Below are positions 47,801-63,000 of a stretch of DNA of 64,000 nucleotides, one piece after another. The stretch is taken from assembly GCF_027942865.1 (NCBI RefSeq), contig NC_134510.1:8528001-8592000 (forward strand). The letters are read 5' to 3'. Every line of letters begins with the position of its first letter. Within the stretch, counting starts at the first letter, position 1. This DNA is from Odontesthes bonariensis. Taxonomy: Eukaryota > Chordata > Actinopteri > Atheriniformes > Atherinopsidae. The position numbers and the translations under genes are program-made. The notes beneath the pieces are model-generated. The model searched no databases. It had not been told where the DNA came from and saw only the letters and a list, made by a program, of their open reading frames with translations.

Positions 47801-50800
47801 GTTCCTGATATGTCAGCACTATGGCTCTGCAAAACACAAATAAAAATATGAATAAACAAACCCAGAAATCAATTGTCAAAAAAATTGATCATATTTAAAC
47901 GCCTTCTAACTACACATAGATAACATCAAACATCTGATTACTGCTATGTCCATGAGCAAACCTCTGAGATGCAGCCATGGGCAGAGCCCGAACACAGGCC
48001 AGACAGTGACACATTTATTTTTGTATTTTTGGTTTATGTCTAGGTACTGATTACATATGATGGTGGTCAAACACAGAGTGTTGTCATGTCGGCCAAACAA
48101 AACCACAACACAAGGGTACAACTGTAAACAATCCTGACATTCACCTGCTTTATTTACGGGAGGTGAAAATGAAAAGAAAGTTTTAAAAAAAAAGGAGGAG
48201 GAGAAAAGAAGCAAGAAAAAGATCAATTGCTCCAGACATGTAGAGAGACTGACAGTGGAAATGTTGAGAGTATTTCTTGTTCTGCTTCATATCCAGAGTT
48301 TAACAATGTGTGACTAGCTACAGTGATTCCTGGCTTTATGTCCAGAGCCAGCAAGGGTTTAGTGGCCTACTGTAAATGGACTGTCACATCCAGCAAACCA
48401 CAAATGTTCTGCTTCACCCACCTGCTGCAGAGGCCACCCCCTGAGTCCTGATCCCCAGGGACCGACACACTCTGCCGAGGGCAGTCTGTGCGGATGGGAG
48501 CAGGGAGGCTCCAGGCTGTAGTTCCAACTCCAACAACAGGCTTTGGAAATGAGCTGAAAAGCATGTGTCTGAGTGGCAATGGGAACTCCACCTTCTCCTG
48601 GACACTGGCTTGGAGGAGGTCCCAGCATGGCACAGAACACGGCTTGGCCAGAGATAACTCATAAGAGGGAGGGAGGGTGAACACGGTGCTCTCCAGTATC
48701 TCACAGGCCTGGTAAGAGGAAAAGCATATCAACACAATGAAAATGGAGAGAAAGTAAAGACAAAGATGGACTGATGAAATTCCATTGATGAGGGAGGAAG
48801 AAAGAGAAAAAAGACAAAAGAGGTTTGATAGAAAATAAGAGATAAACAGAGTGAAGGTGTGGCCAACATACTCGCATAAAAGAGGGAAAATGGAGCAAAG
48901 TTAGACCAACTAAGAGTATATGAGATGGGACATGAGAAGGCCATGAAAAAAGGCGTAGGGTAGATGCAAGTGATTACAACAAAAGATACATTGTAAAACC
49001 ACATTGTTATTTTACTCTATTCTGTCTCCCACTGAGCTTAGTGCTAAATTGGTAGCAGAAAAGCCCTGCTGTGTTGGTTTAGCAGCCAGCGAGTAGTGAG
49101 TAGTAGACTACAGGGATTAGTCTCTAAGCATGATGAATAGACGAACTAGAAAGGCATTCCAAGCCTTGTTTGTGGTCTGTGTTATTGTTAAGCCCATTGC
49201 CCGCTCTTTAGTTTTTTTAAAGCTTTTTTTTTTTTTAAAAGGTTTTTCAGTCAATTAGTGGCAACTGGCAAGCTTTGCCATTATTCTATAAGGGGATCTG
49301 AAGGCTTGTTAAATGACATCACAACATTGTTGCTCTCTTTGGGGACAAGCAGCAGATGAAAGCAAGAGGGGAAACCTGCATCCAATTCTGGGTGTTTGTC
49401 TAATGTCCCTATGAAGTGCCATTGCCACATGGTGAGAGCGTTGGAGGGAGGAGGGAGGGGGGGAACATGATCTGATGGAAAATGGCTTGCAACATCCCAG
49501 TGATGAGGGTGTGTGCAGAAGTGCTGGGACGGACAATCGTGTGTGTCATGCATAGGGAATACAGTGCACGTGTGAAGCTTTAGCGGGCGTAGACATAAAG
49601 ACTTTGGAGGTGCATCATAATGCTTTTGTGTCTCAAATGAAAGATTTTGATAGTTTATTGAAGGAGCTCTTTTTGTGCGACTCTCTTTGAGCAACACATT
49701 TTTTTGGTCTGTGGCAGCCTGAAAACAAAATGTGTTGCATTGTACCTGGTCATCAGCCCCAAGTCCATGGTCAGTCAACAGAGGCCTGTAGTGTAGGGTG
49801 TGAGGAGTGTTGTTGACTAGAATCGTTCTGTCCTCTATCTGCAGGATCTGGATGCCGTGTCTCACCACAGATGACACGCAGAACTGACACAACTACACAG
49901 GAAGCAAAACACAATAAACTGTCATCGATACATAATGAAGAGGAGCATTTCATTTCTCGATGAATTTAGATATCACCCTCATGTGGTCAGAACATTAATT
50001 ACACTATCAATGTTGTGTTTCATTTATAATACACTAAGATGATTGTTTACTATTTCATTCTTTTCTTTATTCAACTTCCTTGACTGGTGATCCATCGTTT
50101 TATTTTGAGTATTAGTATCTTCTGTTTAGTTTGAACTATACTGCACACTGTCTTGCTGTAGAAAACTGGAGGTGAACAGAGATGGCAGAAATCCACCTGT
50201 AATCTCAATAATACACCAGACTGAATAAGCAACGTACACCAGATAGCATTAATTTGCCACTGAAAAATATGTTTGCGTAAAAATGTCTGGGCCTCCTTGA
50301 AGAATTCAATAAACTACTTAACTTTCCCTGCATGAAGTTAAACTCTTTACATTTCCTGACATTCAATAAGCATTGCTGACTGCTTGTTTTAAAAGTCCTA
50401 ACATTTGAGCTATGATCGCCTTGCCTTCTGTTTTCCAGGAAAGGCTCCTAAGGCGATGTCGACTTCTACGTATCCCTCCTCATCAAGAGTGACCACCACC
50501 GAGCTTGATCCCTCCTTCCATCGAGGAGAGGTAAGATCATGAACTAGCTTCAGTGCTGTAGACTTGTGGACAGTATTGGTGTGGGCCCAGTAGATACCAA
50601 TCTGGAAGGCTTCCTAGAAGGTGGAGAAAAGCTCATCGTCCGTCAAGTCCGACATTTACAATGAAAACGGATAACATTTTGGAAACAGTCACATGCTACG
50701 GTCACCTATGGCTTTACTCCCAAACATTCAACTTCAGAGTTCTTGCATGGTATTTAAAATAGTACTTGCAACTAAGGAGAACATAACTTCCATAACTGCC

Positions 50801-53800
50801 AGCTATGTTCAAATGACACAATGTAAGTGCCCAACAGATGCTTATGTGACAGAATGATTGTTCATCTGGCTCTGCAGCATAATGAAACATGCTGATCAAA
50901 ACACCAGCTTTCTCCTATTAAACCGATCCAGCCTGTGAGCTGCAGCTGAGACTGTCTTCTCCCCATTTGTTGTGCCATGATAAATAGGAGGGTACTATGG
51001 AAACAATGCTTTATTTGTTTCTATTTCACAGGCGATTACACATTTACAACTTTTTGTTTTGTTCCTTTGTGCATAACCTTATTAGCACTTGCTCTTTGAT
51101 ACACTCCCTTACTGCTCAGCTCTGAGTTAGTGACACAGAAATCTGTGTATTTGTGTGTTATGTTCCACAGGGGAAAACCATCTGCAGACTACTTCTTCTG
51201 ATCTCAGAAGCCAGCAAGAAGACATGTCTGCAGTATACTGTGACAAAGCTTGGCTGCAGTCAAAGACTTAGGCAGGGAATATTGTTGTCATGCAACGCTG
51301 GTGAATGAGCTCAGGTTTTGTGCTTATTAGTCAGGACTGAAATGAGAAAAGAGCTAGATTCATAATGATGACTGTGAAGTCATGAAAAGACATCCAGGTC
51401 CTGATGAAAAGTCTAAATATATCTGTCTTTAGTTCAACAGTAACAAAGATTTAGTGACAAAGATTTAGGCAAGTATACAGGGTTTGATTACTTTCAGAAT
51501 TAGATTAGTTTTACAGGCAAGCCAAATTAATCGTGTATACTATATATTAAAAATGAAACAATTTTTATGAAAACAAAAATGTTCAGCTGTTTTGCATACA
51601 TTCTACTAATATACTTTCATTCATAATCCTTACTTAATATTTAGGAGTGCTTCTCAAACTGTGAAAACAGTAAGTCTGTGAGGAAAACGTTTGTCTGACA
51701 AAAAAAAACAACCACTAAATCATGATTTGGGCTGGACCACTTCATTATTTACCTCAACAGCTTTCTTATCTTGTACAATACAACCTACCTTGAAGTTGGG
51801 TGGTACAATGACCTTGCCAGCTGGTATCTGCAGTACAATTGTTTCTCCCTCAAAAAGCCAGAGGTCCCATTGAGAGTCATTGGCCAGGAGGGCCCATGGG
51901 AGCAGCTCCACCAGCAGTGTGTTAAGACCAGACTTCCAGCGAGATAGCTTCACCTGCATAGGACTGTCCCACTGGGCTAGAGCCTCTAGCACTGACCTGT
52001 AGGGAGAGAGCAAATTATTATTGAAATCACTCCAGTATCACCTGAGCATGACTGACTGTAACATGGATAAATTGATCATTGCAAGTGAATGGCCATTATA
52101 AGGCATATAAAGAGGGAAAATGAACACTGATCCAACCTGAGATTTGGTATCCATTGTAAAATACAGTATACATCAAATTCAAGCAATTCTGTGCCTTCAG
52201 TGGATTGCAGTACAACTGTAATCCATGCTGACAGTGTTAATTTATTGCTTAACTCATCTCCATTGAAAGGACTATTCAAGACTCTAGAGGAGCAGTCAGA
52301 CATGCTGAACAAATTTCTACTGAGAATAACTTGTTTCTATCACTGGTGGACGTCTGGTGCTGCATGGAGCCCAGACACTTCTCTGTAGACACATTGCTAT
52401 CATTACATATGCACAGACAGAGAGACAGAAGTGATGTTTAACATTTCTTATTGATATTCAATCATAAATATCAGATTCTGCGGGTTAAAAGACGACTTTT
52501 TGCTCATCCACCAGATATAAATACATATTTTTTTCTCTGTCTGCTGAAGTAATTTGTCTGTAGATCTTTTTGTGCATTACAAAATACATACCAGCACATG
52601 GTTTTAAAAAAAAATCTATTAACTTGCCCTGAAAGACCATTAATTTCTACCTAACAGCAGTCACGAAGACTAAACAAAGATACGAGAAGAAATGGCCTTC
52701 CAACAAGTTACGCAATCCAAACAGATTCAGGGAACAGTTGACAGGGCATCTGGGATCACACATGGGTATATAGAGGCACAAACAAAAAAGGCAGACAGAC
52801 AGAAACATAATTTTTCCACATATTCACTGACAAGTCATTTCAAAGTAATTATGGTCTCGTGAGCCCTAAACAGGGCTGGGAGCCAAAAGAGAGGCAAACA
52901 AACATATTTCTCAGATTTACTCTGAAGTTCAAAGCCTTCAAAGCGACCCAGTCTTCCCTTTCCCACAAGGCCACCTGGACCTGGCTCAAGCTACCAACCT
53001 GCCAACTCAAACTTGTCACAAGCCTAAAAGAGTCTTTACTGGGAAATGTGACCAAAACTGGGAACAGCTTTTCATTACCACTTACTGGTGTTTATGTTAA
53101 GTCCATGTGGTTAAAAAGGCCACTGACCTTGAGGCTGAGGACAGCAAAGTAAAGGGCACATAAATCATATTACACAGCTCACAAGAAGGTAATTGAAAGA
53201 AATGCGCTCAACAGCTTCTGTCAAAACCCACCAACTCTGGAGCTACAGTTTTAAATGTGTAAATGTTGAGAAGCTGCTGCACTCAGTATGCACATACACA
53301 TGCTTCTCCAACCACTACAAGATGTTTATTTAATGATTGCGGAGGTAACTCGCTGCCATTAAAAATCCAACAGAGGAAGAAAATAACATTTACCACTTTC
53401 AACTTCCTTTACCCCTTTAAGACACAATATTCACACACTCTTTGCCAGTAAGTTCAGTTAGTTTAGTTTCTCCACGATGCCATTGAGACTGAACACTCTT
53501 TCCAAACAACCAACTATCACTATCATCAACATTAAAGAAAAATATACAAATTAAACTGTGGTTTTCACATACAGTCCAAGTCCTGAGTGTGTTTAGATAT
53601 AGCAATCAGTGCTATTAATTCTCTAATGGCACTTTTTACGTGTTAACATTTCTCCTGATGCCATTTAAAACAGCAGATTTCTGGATTTCAGACAAATACC
53701 ACTTTCCATGATAGGAAATGTGCTTCGGCTTTGGGCTTTGATTCAGAGCAACCTAACAGCCCCCCACGGAGACACAGTGTGGGACATATGAAGGTAGGCA

Positions 53801-56800
53801 ATGTGTATGGTGGTATCTACAAGCAACGCAGTGTTTTGAGTGTGTATGCGTATGTGCTATGCTGTGTGTGTAAAGTGAGCGGAGAAACCAAGGCAACCAC
53901 AAGCAGACATATGGCTCACATGTCCAGCAGATCCACTGGGACTCTTTGGAACTTCGAGCCTGCGGGAGAACATGTGGCTGCGTCTTCTACCGCTGCCATC
54001 AAGATGTGATTGCTTTGTGACAAAAGATGAATCCCAGAGTGACATTTGTGGACAGCTTCACATGTGAATTCTGCCTGATGGTATATGTAAACTCATCACT
54101 CCACCATATACACATACATACAGTATACACAATGCACCCTCTGGAAGTCTGTGCAAAGCTTCAGCTGAATGCAAGACTTGTGTGTGAATGTGGGACTGTA
54201 ACAGAATGACAGCCTAAATCTTCTGTTCGTGGGGACAGCAGTGGGATTGCTACTAACGTCTGATGCATGGCTCTGCATTGTCTTTGCAGTTTTATCACGT
54301 GAGCAAGAAAAATAAGCTTCCCTCATTAAAGGCTTTCTTGCACAACTGTGTACTTTGAGGAGAAATACTGTAAGAATCTTACTATTAGTGAAAAACAAAC
54401 GGTGGGGGGTGTTGATGAAAACTGTGTTATGAAATCCTTGCTGCAAAAAAACCCCAATAATAAATATTAAAAAGAATCATTGATGTTGACTTAGAAGAAT
54501 TATGAAGAGCCATTGTGTCTTGAAGTGGTAAGCATTGGTAAGCATGATATGATGAGTTTGAATCTGGCTGAAATGTGCATTGTTTCGTCATTTCTCTACC
54601 CTGCTTTGCCTTGTTCATGGCGTGCAAGTGACAGCAGGTAAAGGATGCTTTTCCAGATGTGTTTCTTAGTTTACAATCGGAACAATAAAAATGTAAAAAC
54701 AACACAAAACAACATACTTTAACCATATTTCGTATCACATGATCCTCAAAATTATTTCCAGAATACATGTTTGCTAAGCTGTAGTAATGCAAATGAGTAC
54801 CTGTCAGTATCTTTGGTGACATAAGGCCATGGTAGATCCGTGGTGGTCTTGGGACCGTAGAAATCAGCCAGGATATGCTCTGGGTTGTCCTCATTTCCAG
54901 TCTTATTCACTATCTGCTTGATTAGACTGGTGGAGATGGGCACAGCACAGTGCGAAGCATCTTCATCATCCCTGAGGGTTAAAAGCACAAACTGATTTCA
55001 CTGATCTCATCTTCTTAAGTCTGTAATAACTCATTACTTGAAATGCAAGCCATAAAGCCACTAGTTGTGAACCACTGTTGTGTGTGTGTGTGTGTGTGTT
55101 TTTTTTTTTTTTAGCCAGTCTGGCTTGGAAACAAGTTTACTTAATGCACGCCAGAGAGTACTACACGATACGTTTTTGTTTCACTATAAAGCAAGACATC
55201 TTTAAACAGAATCTGACTGTTCTCATTGTTCTTTTCATTACAATGAAGTGACCTCCGGCTAAACTCCACTTTTAACCTGAAGTGGCTTGAATCTGCGTTT
55301 TGTTAGGGGTTTGTCTTCATGACGTGCAGTCTTGCCTTACAAACCATGATTCGCAAAGATCACAGAAAAACACACAATGGCAGTAAATAATCCTAACTGA
55401 CACCTTAGTACCAGACACTAGTCAATTATAATTTTGTAACAAGATTAAAAAAAAGAGTAAAATCCAAACAATGTAATCATGTCTCTTTCTTGGCGGCATC
55501 CAGTTCCACTTGGCTAGGGTAAAGCAACCCTCTTACCCCTGAGCAGCAGTTTATTAATAGAGCCCATTGTGCTATAAAGGGAATACAGGGGCTATTGCTT
55601 ATGGATCTAGGGCAAGACGAAGAAATAGGACAAGGTGTTGACAGGAAGCTTTTCATTCAGAGCACTCCCCGAGGCGGGAAACTGGAAGGGCTTCTGATTG
55701 TAACCTTCGATTTTCTAATGTGGTGGCCAGCATGAGGAGAGCAGGACATAATGGTTCGGGTTTAGACTTGTCTGTGTCTCTTGTGTCACACACCGCAGCT
55801 CTGCTCTCTACCTCGTCCATTAAAACCCACAACTATGTGTAATTACAGGAAGGAAAGATGAGCTGTTGACCAGTGAACATTCAAGACTGGATCTATCCAA
55901 GAGGTTTTGGTGTTGGTAAGGGGCTGTGTGCATGTGGGTATGTTTACAGTTGTGGCTTGTAGTGTGTGTTTGTGTGGACGGAGAGAGATGAGGGAGGGAT
56001 TGAGCTGGGGGGACAAGAGAGACGATATGTAAGTTTGTGTGGTTTGAACCACTTTAGACAGGGAACGGATCGTAAACACAAGGAGCATTGTGGTTGCACT
56101 CTAGAAAGACAAGACACTTAGTTGTTTCTGAGTTTGTTTTTTGCACTTGTGAAAGGATTTATCTACAACAACAGGGGCCCCATACATTCCCAGTCACCGT
56201 ATGGCCTCCATGGTTCCTTTACGGCAGTTGAAATCAAAACAAACTCTGTCACAAGATATCTAAACAGAACAGTTAAAGGTAAAAATTCTTACAGAAGGAA
56301 TCAATTACATTCAATATCTACCTTATTTATTCAGATCATCAGTAGATGCTACTAAAGACAGAATTTTTTCTCGTGCATTTGCATAAAATAAAAAGTATTA
56401 CAGATAATAACATATCCATGTAGTAGTTACTTCGGTTGGGTTCAATTCAAACAAATAATCATATTACTGATAATGTGACAACAAAGCATATGCCATTTAT
56501 AATGTTATTTGAAGATAATAGACCCTATAATTTAAAGGTGAAAAATGTTTGTCATTAAGGGCAATTTTTGATGCAACTATATAGGTAGATGTAGATTCCA
56601 TCTATGGTACCTACTATGATCTTTTGTATAAAGAGTTACTTCTTAAAAGTAAACCTGAACAATATGAGAACATGCTAACACACTGACAAAATGTGACAAT
56701 TCAACAAGTAAAGTGGTGACGCGTATGACAGACTCTGGGTGTAAGAGTTACACTTATACAAGCATTTAGCTAATCAATACAAAGACAGAGACCACACACA

Positions 56801-56886
56801 GATGCAGTGTACATGCACATACACTGCACATCAGCCCCTGCAAAAGTGTGCATACATAGATTGAGTTCTTATCACATTGTTTCACA

Positions 56887-56934
<48 letters not shown>

Positions 56935-56943
56935 CACACGCAC

Positions 56944-57003
<60 letters not shown>

Positions 57004-60000
57004 CTGTTCTCTGTTAGAGCCTATATCTAAATGAGGTGTAATCATGGTCCAACCTGACATGTTGGAGTTAGAGCCGAGTCTCAGCTGCTGCCAAGACAGC
57101 TTTCTGCTCTCCTGAAATGTATGCAGATTCCCACGAATCATGTCTTCATCAATGGATCAGAATGTGGTGTGAGAAGGTCCTAAATAAGTGTTTTTCTCTT
57201 TTTGCTTAAGCACCGACATACACAGATGTATGAGCTGGTTGCCAATTATTTAATACAATACTACACTGAAAGAACCAAATTGTCCAATAAATACACTTGG
57301 GTGGCAAGGAACGATATATGGAGGATCATGGAAAGACAAGAGAAAGTTGCCTGTTAGCAAGGAGGAATTGTTTCATTATGAGTGTTTGACAGATAAGTTA
57401 ATATTCTGTATCATGGGATGTGCAGCATGGTGTTGTTGGTCTTGTAGTTGCTTTTTTGTACTTGATGAAAAACTACAAGATAGAGTATAAGATTTACAAA
57501 GATCTACCTCACAAGTTGGGCAATTTATTTCAATTATGGGGTTTATCAGGGTATGTACTAGATGAACCACTCTATCATGGACAAAATGAACAGTTTTATT
57601 CTTTGGTTCTGAAGCTTTTATTATTTACCTGGCCTGGAAAGTGAGGTGGTGGGTAAGGTCAGCCTCAGTGTTACAAAGAGGCTCCTCATGACCCTTTCCA
57701 CATATGAGTTGGCTTTCTTTTAGTCCAAGACTCCTTTTTTCAATGTGGACAATTAGTGGATCTGGCAAGTGGCTCCTCATAACAAACAGTGGACTGAAAA
57801 CCACCTGAAAGAGAGGCACAGGTTCATACATGTAGACACACTTTGTTAGGGCAGAATAGACAAGAAGACACATGGCTGTCATTTAATTCAGTCCCTGATA
57901 TTCTAAGAAAGAAACATAAGCTTTTTGAAATATATCCTCTAACAACAGAGGTCGTCTTGCTGTAATATTTCCTTTATGTGCATATGTAATGGAGGGGTTT
58001 TGTTTTGTGTATTGATCAAAATAATTTGTTCTCGTTACCTCAAAAAAGGTGAAGAAAAAAAGTAAAGTTTAAGTAGAGGGACACAGGACTAAAAGTCAAA
58101 AATGTGTAACAATGCGGAAACAATTATTGCGAATTTAAGCATTTGTGCCTGTATATTCCTTATTATATTACTTACCAATCTCTGTTGCATCTGAGAATCA
58201 GGTTCAATAGTGATGAGAGTACAGCAGACATACAGTAAAGAGCCACTGGAACAGGCCATCTAAAAGGACACAAACTGGTTGTGATCAATGAGTTCATTAT
58301 CTATGAATCCAACAGTTTAAGTCCAAGCACATGATCAAGGTAAATTGTTAAAGTAGCTATACTACACTTGAGAGGATGTAGTATTCTAATACCTCTAATA
58401 TCTTACCATAGTTGCAACAAGTTAATACCGATCACACGAAAGGACAAGTTGTTTTTGTTTGTGGTCACAACATGAAATATGGATATCTGACTGATTAAAT
58501 GCTTTAGCAGTCTCCATCTTTATAGACTCCATCAGTATTGCATTATCATTTTTTTTCCCTAAAAACACTGTTTATTGGCTTCTCCAGTTGTAAAACATAG
58601 AGCCTCCCTAATGCTGTGCAACACAAAGTTAAGACTAAGGCGACTGACAACTGTCAGTGCCAGATAATGGGTCATTATAGGCAGTAAAATCTTAGCAAGA
58701 TTTAAAGGCTGAGAATGTGCCCACCAAAGACTGAGCACTCTTTATGCGTCACTGGAGTTTGTCCCATTTATTCCACGCTCCTCATTAAAGCCTTCAGATG
58801 CCAAGACACATTACAAGTGTTCCGGTTTATGGCAGAAAGGGGACTTCATTTACTGCTGGGGACAGAAGAGTGGAGAAAAGAGAAGCTGAATTTTCAATCG
58901 TAATGTAACAGCCTTGGTGGGATGAGGGGGTGTAACTTTGGCAAACAGATTCTGTGTAGGCCTCTTGTGAAAAAGACCCATCACCGGGATAAGGTCATGA
59001 CAACCTCCTGTGCGCTCTTGAAAGTAAAGGACAAGAGCAGAAACAGAAAAAAATGTTGGAACTAAGGAATGCGGAGGAGGAAGGTGAGATATGGAAGAAG
59101 AGTTATTTCAGATGGATTACTGACATGAAAGCAGCTGACAGATGAGAAATGAGAGAGACATTGACAAGGGAGGGTACTGGAGAGTAGGACAGGTGGACAA
59201 GCTTGATGCCATGGGATGAGGAAAAAAAAGAGGAGGAGATGACAACTTCGGTATAAGTGAGATGAGTGGTTCACGGTGTGGCTGAGAGAGTGAGAATGGA
59301 AGGAAACACAAAAGATAGAGACATGTAAGAACCAGCTATTAGTCCAGTCAGCTCTCTCATTCTGAGCCAATCCTCCATATGTGTATTAACCAGCTCATAT
59401 AAGCAAAAGAGATAACAGCAGAGGTTGGAGTGGAATTGAGGGATGTTCAGACTCACATACTGAAGCTGAAGTGGCAGAATGGCTAGCAGCAGAAGACTTA
59501 TAAAGAAATTAGAAATAGAAACACTACGAAAAGCCAAACAAGAAAAGTAAAGCATGAGAACAGCAGGAACAGAGCTGGCAGCAATCTAGTGGTGCGAAAG
59601 TGCCTTCAAAGCCTCTGCCTGAGCCCACATATCAGCTAGTGTTTCCTGTCTATGGTCAGTGTTGTTATGAGAGAGCATAAACTGTATTATCTACCTCTCA
59701 ACATGGTCAGGTTATGGGTTGGAGGGCCTTTGTAAGCCTATCTGAGGGGAAGATCTCAATCTGTTCTCTAACAGTGAGTAGCAGTAAGGAAGCTCGGCAT
59801 CTGTGGCCACCCAGAAGAAGAGGATCCGGTCACAGTTGGTGGTCCAGTCACCAGCTCCAAACGTGTGTAGATTGAGAGCCAATTGTGAGTGTTGGTTTGT
59901 GTAATGTGTGTATCTATCTATTATTGCTGGCTGGCACATTTATCAACTTGCATTTGACAAGTCTGTGTGCAATAGAGCTATAACAGTCTATACACATGTG

Positions 60001-63000
60001 TTTTTCCATCTCTCAGTATACACATACGTTCTCCACATCATATATAACTTTTCAAAACTGACATTTAATATTCGTAATGTGGCCTTTAACAGTGTAGAGT
60101 GCACAAATGGGGATTTGGGAAACTTTTTAAAAGCTTTTATTTTTAGGGGCCACAGATGGTAATGGAGTCAAATCAGTTGTAATATTCTACCTGTATGACA
60201 GAGCTGCTGCTTCCCTTGTTGCTCCTCTCCAGCTGAACATCCTGGGACCAGTCTTCATCTCCTCGTGCCCTCACACACAGCTCTGTCATCTCTGCATCCT
60301 CCAGCACATAGGAAGGCAGTTTGGCTCCTGCTTCCAGGCAGTCACAGTGTTCTCTGACCACCGTCTGACTGTCAGGCCCCACATAGTGCTGCACCACTCG
60401 CAGCTCAATATCCTGAGTCAGGTAGCTGCACATAATCTGCCGTCCACAGATTATTACCTGTAGCAGAAAGTTACATGGGGGAATTGTTAACAAACCAAGC
60501 CATAACAGAGATATTAAACCCTCCTAAACTTGCAAAACATAGTGAGAGGAGTTGTGTAAAATTAGGAGCTGTAAAGAAAAGCTGCTATCTGCATGTTAAC
60601 ACGGACACATGTGTAACCCTCACCCACAGTTAAGCCCAAGTCAGAGGGAAACTTTTGTATGGGACTGACATATTTAACAGTGCTGATAATGGACACTTTT
60701 CACCACTACCTGCAAATATGTGTTTGCATACATGTGCTTGTGTGTGTTTGCAAACACACTTTTAATAAAGTCTTATTAAAGAGACTTGAACATGTTATTG
60801 GGATTAAAGGAACTGCATTAGGCTGGTTTAAATCCTATTTATCTGATAGATTTCAGTTTGTTCTTGTAAATAAAGAATCTTCCTCACACACCAGAGTAAG
60901 TCATGGAGTTCCCCAGGGTTCTGTGCTTGGACCAATTCTTTTCACTTTATACATGCTTCCATTAGGTAACATTATTAGACAGCATGGCATAAATTTCCAT
61001 TGCTATGCTGATGATACTCAGCTGTACTTATCTATAAAACCAGATGAACCCAATAGGTTGGTCAGACTACAAGCATGTCTTAAAGACATAAAGACCTGGA
61101 TGACTCAGAACTGTCTGCTTCTAAATTCAGACAAAACTGAAGTTGTTATCTTTGGACCTGAGCGTTTCAGGGAGAAATTGTCTAGCTATATAGTTACTCT
61201 AGATGGTATTTCCTTGGCTTCTAGTTCTACAGTGAGGATCCTTGGAGTTATTTTTTTACCAGAATTTATCATTTGAATCAGGAACATCTTGTCTCAGAGT
61301 GATGCAGAAAAACTAGTCCATGCATTTCTTACTTCAAGATTGGACTACTGTAATTCTTTATTATTGGGCTGTCCCACATATTCTCTGAAAAGCCTTCAGC
61401 TGATCCAAAATGCTGCAGCCAGAGTTCTGATGAGAACTAACAGGAGAGATTATATTTCTCCAGTTTTAGCTTCTCTTCATTGGCTCCCTGTTAAATTCAG
61501 AATACAATTTAAGATTCTTCTCCTTACATATAAAGCTCTTAATGACCGAGCTCCATCATATCTTAAAGATCTCATTGTAAGATATTTTCCTAACAGAGCA
61601 CTTCGTTCCCAAACTGCAGGTTTACTTGAGGTTCCCAGAGTTTCTAAAAGTAGAATGGGAGGCAGAGCCTTCAGTTATCAGGCCCCTCTCTTGTGGAATA
61701 AGCTGCCAGTAAATGTCCGGGAAGCAGACACCCTTTCCACTTTTAAGACCAGGCTTAAAACTTTCCTTTTTGATAAAGCTTATAGTTAGGGATGGCTCAG
61801 GTGATCCTGAAACATCCCATAGTTAAGCTGCTATAGGCCTAGACTGCTGGGGGGCCTCATCTGTCACCTTTCCTCACTTTACTCTCTTTTTCCCCTGTTT
61901 AAATTCCCAAATTATATTATGTACATGTGACATTATTGTGATTATTAACTCGTCTTTCCCTGTTCCAACAGGTATCCTTTGAATGGTGTTACAGTGCCCC
62001 CCCCTCTTTTCTGTCTTCTCAAACCCCAGCTGGTGGAGGCGGATGGCCACCCTTCCTGGTTCTGGTTCTGCCAGAGGTTTCTTCCTGTTAAAAGGGAGTC
62101 GTTCCTTTCCACAGTAGCCTCAAGCACGCTCAGGACGGGAGATTGGACTGAAGACAAGTTTCGGTGCAATCTGTTGGTTTCCTTAGCTAGGAAATTGTTT
62201 TTGGCTCTATATGAATGAATTGGATTATTTTATAAACAATTATGATCACAATGAATTAAATTCCAATTGGCTTGAATTGGACTTTATTATTTAAGTGCCT
62301 TGAGATGACATTTGTTGTATTTGGCGCTATATAAATAAAAATTAATTGAATTGGGAGAAATTTTTTTTGACTACAAATACAATAAATCTCTCGATCAATA
62401 CTTTCCTAAAAGTATCATTTACTGTCAGCAGTAAGCTAAATCTAACACACGCACACACACACACACAGTGAGAGTGATAAAAGCCACAGTTAACCTACAG
62501 TAAGAGGCCAATGAAAATTATACTGTCTTTACAATAATATACAACAGTGACACACGACCGAGGAAGAGGCCAGCAGTATGTGACATTTTTAGGACAATCC
62601 AAACTTAAAAACATGAGCAGGGGTACACTCAGAGGCGGGTGCCGACATCCTCTGTAGTGGCAGCTGCTCTCCCATTATGAAACTGTGTGCCGTGAATTGG
62701 GTGTGACCAACGCTCATATCATTCGATCCAGTGGAAACAAGATGTAATCAAAGTTTGGGACAGATGGAGAGAGGAATGTGGGGCCAAGTCTGTTTTGTCT
62801 GAAGGAGGAGAGGGAAACGTGTGTGACACTTGACACTGTTTACATAACAAACTGTCATTGCTATCGACTGATGCACTTTCAGGAATACACCGGCTTTTTC
62901 CGGCTCTTTTTTGTATTTGTGGAAAAGCGCAAACATCTTCCCTATTCTTGCGATGGCAGTTGCTTCATGATCTGGCTCATGCTGGTTTATGATTTCCTGT

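Larger units (their letters stand above)
54972..57628 (-). other. vps13b: vps13b intron with two microsatellites
   Basis: It holds a TG-plus-T tract (55078-55112) and the long CACG/CA array (56883-57001). The remainder is unassigned. Confidence 0.55.

Noticed and set aside
49281..49892. A 203-codon minus-strand frame as one long vps13b exon
   Set aside because: Family similarity stops at the GT donor at 49745; the rest is read-through into the intron.
60659..61276. A functional reverse transcriptase gene
   Set aside because: The element lacks its 5' half and has an internal deletion and stop, so only a remnant remains.
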